A DNA stretch of 6,754 nucleotides from an archaeon (GTDB taxonomy: Archaea > Nanobdellota > Nanobdellia > Woesearchaeales > ARS49), in assembly GCA_016213425.1 (NCBI GenBank), contig JACRAI010000125.1, positions 1 through 6,754 of the forward strand, written 5' to 3'. This document shows positions 4,246 to 6,754 of this stretch, one piece after another; within the stretch, counting starts at the first letter, position 1, and every line of letters begins with the position of its first letter. The position numbers were made by a program, and so were the translations under genes. The notes beneath the pieces were generated by a model. The model saw nothing but the letters and a program-made list of their open reading frames with translations, was not told the DNA's origin and did not search any database.

Positions 4246-6754
4246 CTAGCTTAGAAAACCTTTCTCTTGCTCTAACAAATCGGGAGCTCCTCCACCATGC
4301 CAAGAAACTCTCGGTTTTACACGCATTGGAAAAATCTTTTCATTAACATCATCTATTGCAAGACAAGCTCCAGGCACACCAGGCAGATATTGTAATTCGA
4401 TATCTAAACTTTTTCTTAAATAACTCTGCATTAAACTTCCTAAAGCTTCTGTATCTACTTTAGCGGTTAACTTGTGAGCTAGAATTACATCGCTCTGAGT
4501 CATTGCGTCAGTATGAATTTTTCCAGGCTGCTGAGTTGCTAAAACAAGAGCAATTCCAGGTTGTCTTCCTTCTCTTAATAGCGTTAGTAATGAGTCTGTC
4601 GCGCCTGTTTTACCTGTTCTAGGCAGAAATTCATGACATTCATCAATACAGATCCACACATTAGGCAAATCGCTCTTAACTTTTTTCCCACCAACAAAAT
4701 GAATTGCTGACTGAATTGATTGTTGTTCTTCTTCTTTTCTAACTTTCATTCGTTCAATAAACAACTTACTGCAAACAAAACCCATCGCTAAACACTTAAT
4801 TTTCCAGCCATTAGGCATAACTGCATAAGGGCTCATGTCAAGAACAGTAATTTCTCCACCTTTAACTAATTCTTTTATGGGCGTTCCTTTCTCACTGAAT
4901 AAACCCCATTGTTCTGCACTCGTAAATCTATTGATTGCTGCTTGTCGTGTTTGTTTTTCTTCTTTTTCATCGTGCTGAATAAAATGAATTATATCTTTAA
5001 TAGAAAAATTTTCTTGTTTAACTTGCAGTGTTAAAATTATTCTTTCGATGTAAACAGCTAAAGGATCATTCATGTGAAGTTCAAAAGCATTCCACCAATC
5101 TTCAGGATTAAGCTCTGAAGGTTTTATTGAAAAAGGTTTATCGGTGGGAATTTTTTTATTTTTATAATCTTCAAAGTGACCTTCAGGGGTGTAAATTGTG
5201 ATATCAACTTTTTCAGGCTTCAAACCCCACTCACTTAGTAATTTGATATCTTTATTATTAGGGTACTTCATAGTCCAGAAAACACCCATAGTGTCAAGCA
5301 TTATAACGCTAATTTTTTTCCCTAAATCTTTAGGTAAAGATTTTATTCCTTCAGCAATAACTGAAATTGAGTAGCTATTATGAACAATTATGTCATTTGC
5401 AACAAAATTGTGCAGTTCAGGTACTGTTATATCATAAACTTCCTGTTCTCCTTCCACCAACCCAATAGAAACAATCTCGTCCCAAAATATGTCTGATTGA
5501 GCTAATAATTTTAATCTGTCATTATTTACTACTTCTGCTATCTGTAATAATTTTTGTCTAGAGGGAGAATATCGAGTGCTTTCGCGCATTGCTTTTGGAT
5601 GCCTGTAATTTAGTGCTCGTCCAACTTGTGCCCAATTGTCTGGTTTGAATGTGTTCCATATTTCTTTTGGAACTGTGTCAACGTTAGGGTTCATCTTTAT
5701 TTTTGCAAAGTGGTTTAGAGCTTCTTGCATTCTTTCTTCTTTTTTACCGAAAAAACCAATCTCATTTATGAACTTCACAACATTTATGCTGTTTAATTCT
5801 AATTCATAAGATCTGAAATAGTTATCTTCTTTGTTTTTGATTGTTTTCTCTCTCATTCTTGATAAAATTTCGAACCTGAGAAGTAAATTTTGTATTTGAT
5901 AAATCATTTTTCTAGATGAGGAGCAATAACTTACTGCCCACCCGTTGTGCGAAAAAATGCTTCCGTCACAACTGAATAGTCTGCTCAAAAAGAGTGCTAA
6001 TTTATTCTTTGGCAACTGCATTACTTCTTCAGGTATTTCTTTTTCTACTGCTAATTTTCCGTAAACTTTATGTTTTTCAAAAAATTCTCTTATCTTCCTT
6101 TTTTCCTTCCATTTTCTTTTCTCTTGTCTGGAATTTATTTTATAACAATAGTTTTTGTTCAAGTTAGTCAGCTCTAGGTAGTGTGCAAAAATCTTGATAG
6201 ACTCTTCTAAATCTCTGACTATTTTTTCATCTGAATTAGTAAAAAAAAGAGGCATTTTAGTGTGTCCTTCGGCGATCATATATGCCAAAATTTTAATTTC
6301 GTGTTCGGGCATGTTTTTTGATCCGAAAGAAGGCAGTTTTCTAGGAGTTGCTATTCTAGATCCAACTGTTAAATTCTCAGTAGGCATCCAACCATTGATA
6401 GTTAGCAAAGGATGTTCTGGTGTTAATCCTATTTCTCTCCCACTTCTTAAGGTTATTCTGAGTATTTTATTAACCGTTCTTTTAAAAAATTCAGTCTTGT
6501 TAGAGTGTGTGATTTTTAAATCGTGGTTTAGCGCTAATATTTGTGTTTCTTCTTTTTCAAGATCTTTCACGTACTTCAATCTTCCATCTGCCAAAGTAAC
6601 AATTGAATCTCCAGTCAGACACTTTCCCGAACCTCTTTTACCGCAAACAAAAACAACATGCGCTTTATTAACATCTAAATAAACATTTTGCGCGAGAGTA
6701 ACTTCTTCGCCCATCTTAACATAATGTTTTCCTAAAAGAACAGTTCCTTCAATA
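4246..6754 (-). CDS. HerA-like P-loop ATPase, intein-containing, 5' partial
   Basis: The ATPase is of the HerA/FtsK-type DNA translocase superfamily (COG0433/DUF87-like), which forms hexameric rings that move DNA using ATP. Counting from the ATG at 6714, the extein is residues 1-31 and 447-822. After splicing, Walker A reads GKRGSGKS (25-31 plus 447). Later motifs are a Walker B strand with the acidic pair Asp691-Glu692 (ICIDECHEF, 688-696), the LLREGRQPG segment (712-720) with arginines suited to an arginine finger, and the sensor ATQQP (726-730). Without the intein about 407 residues remain from that ATG. The frame stays open upstream to the edge and encodes plausible family sequence (EGTVLLGKHYVK), so the true start lies outside the window and 6714 should not be taken as the start. 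There is no nurA-like partner in view, so classic HerA of end resection is not proven; an archaeal HerA-like paralogue is equally possible. Confidence 0.8.
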   Translation of the reverse strand, partial: IEGTVLLGKHYVKMGEEVTLAQNVYLDVNKAHVVFVCGKRGSGKCLTGDSIVTLADGRLKYVKDLEKEETQILALNHDLKITHSNKTEFFKRTVNKILRITLRSGREIGLTPEHPLLTINGWMPTENLTVGSRIATPRKLPSFGSKNMPEHEIKILAYMIAEGHTKMPLFFTNSDEKIVRDLEESIKIFAHYLELTNLNKNYCYKINSRQEKRKWKEKRKIREFFEKHKVYGKLAVEKEIPEEVMQLPKNKLALFLSRLFSCDGSIFSHNGWAVSYCSSSRKMIYQIQNLLLRFEILSRMREKTIKNKEDNYFRSYELELNSINVVKFINEIGFFGKKEERMQEALNHFAKIKMNPNVDTVPKEIWNTFKPDNWAQVGRALNYRHPKAMRESTRYSPSRQKLLQIAEVVNNDRLKLLAQSDIFWDEIVSIGLVEGEQEVYDITVPELHNFVANDIIVHNSYSISVIAEGIKSLPKDLGKKISVIMLDTMGVFWTMKYPNNKDIKLLSEWGLKPEKVDITIYTPEGHFEDYKNKKIPTDKPFSIKPSELNPEDWWNAFELHMNDPLAVYIERIILTLQVKQENFSIKDIIHFIQHDEKEEKQTRQAAINRFTSAEQWGLFSEKGTPIKELVKGGEITVLDMSPYAVMPNGWKIKCLAMGFVCSKLFIERMKVRKEEEQQSIQSAIHFVGGKKVKSDLPNVWICIDECHEFLPRTGKTGATDSLLTLLREGRQPGIALVLATQQPGKIHTDAMTQSDVILAHKLTAKVDTEALGSLMQSYLRKSLDIELQYLPGVPGACLAIDDVNEKIFPMRVKPRVSWHGGGAPDLLEQEKGFLS
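5377..6621 (-). mobile_element. Intein with LAGLIDADG homing endonuclease in the Walker A motif
   Basis: A 415-residue intein is inserted between Lys31 and Ser447 of the ATPase P-loop. It starts at Cys32 (CLTGDSIVTLADGR, block A). Block B is TPEHP (98-102) with the conserved Thr98 and His101. The end is VYDITVPELHNFV (426-438) followed by NDIIVHN (440-446), with penultimate His445 and terminal Asn446; the next extein residue is Ser447. All residues for class 1 splicing are present, so it should excise and restore GKS. Two LAGLIDADG helices are visible, ILAYMIAEG (142-150, acidic Glu149) and FLSRLFSCDG (242-251, acidic Asp250), with the catalytic acidic residues intact, so the endonuclease is probably active and able to cut intein-free alleles. 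A region near 345-395, with WAQVGRALNY and YSPSRQKLL, looks like an extra helical DNA-contacting part. The family is common in archaea. Confidence 0.9.

Noticed and set aside
6194..6682. 162-codon plus-strand open frame
   Set aside because: It lies wholly antisense to the intein and ATPase, whose motifs are clear; it is a shadow frame.

Overview
The window looks like part of a small AT-rich archaeal genome, probably a DPANN-type lineage (Woesearchaeota/Pacearchaeota-like; the lineage is inferred from gene style, not proven). The evidence is a gene for the archaeal COG1325/PF01877 RNA-binding family, a HerA-like ATPase carrying a LAGLIDADG intein, AT-rich TATA boxes about 27 bp upstream of start codons, which implies leaderless mRNAs, and a single clear Shine-Dalgarno of the GGTGAT type. 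There is no rRNA, recognisable tRNA, insertion sequence or CRISPR array.

Layout, left to right. Positions 1-43 hold the first 14 codons of a leftward gene running off the window, with a TATA box at 66-73. From 209 to 1366 (minus) is a membrane-anchored metallopeptidase with an HEIGH motif. From 1425 to 1718 (minus) is a small two-helix membrane protein. A compact divergent promoter with one central TATA box (1741-1749) separates these leftward genes from a rightward cluster at 1773-2754. That cluster has two tiny genes that look like tandem paralogues, followed by the COG1325 RNA-binding protein, which overlaps the second by 4 bp. Then comes an intergenic island (2762-2850) richer in G+C than its flanks and of unknown nature, and a 62-residue two-helix membrane protein (2902-3090). 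Convergent to it is ribose-phosphate pyrophosphokinase (3101-4162, minus). The right end (4246 to the edge, minus) is a HerA-like ATPase whose Walker A motif is interrupted by a 415-residue intein. Its true start lies outside the window.

Functional links are loose. PRPP synthetase feeds nucleotide synthesis. The ATPase belongs to a DNA-pumping family. The 1773-2754 cluster is the best candidate for a co-expressed, undescribed module, with two small paralogous helical proteins coupled to an RNA-binding protein. The intein is a selfish element sitting at an essential ATP-binding codon, and its endonuclease motifs look intact.
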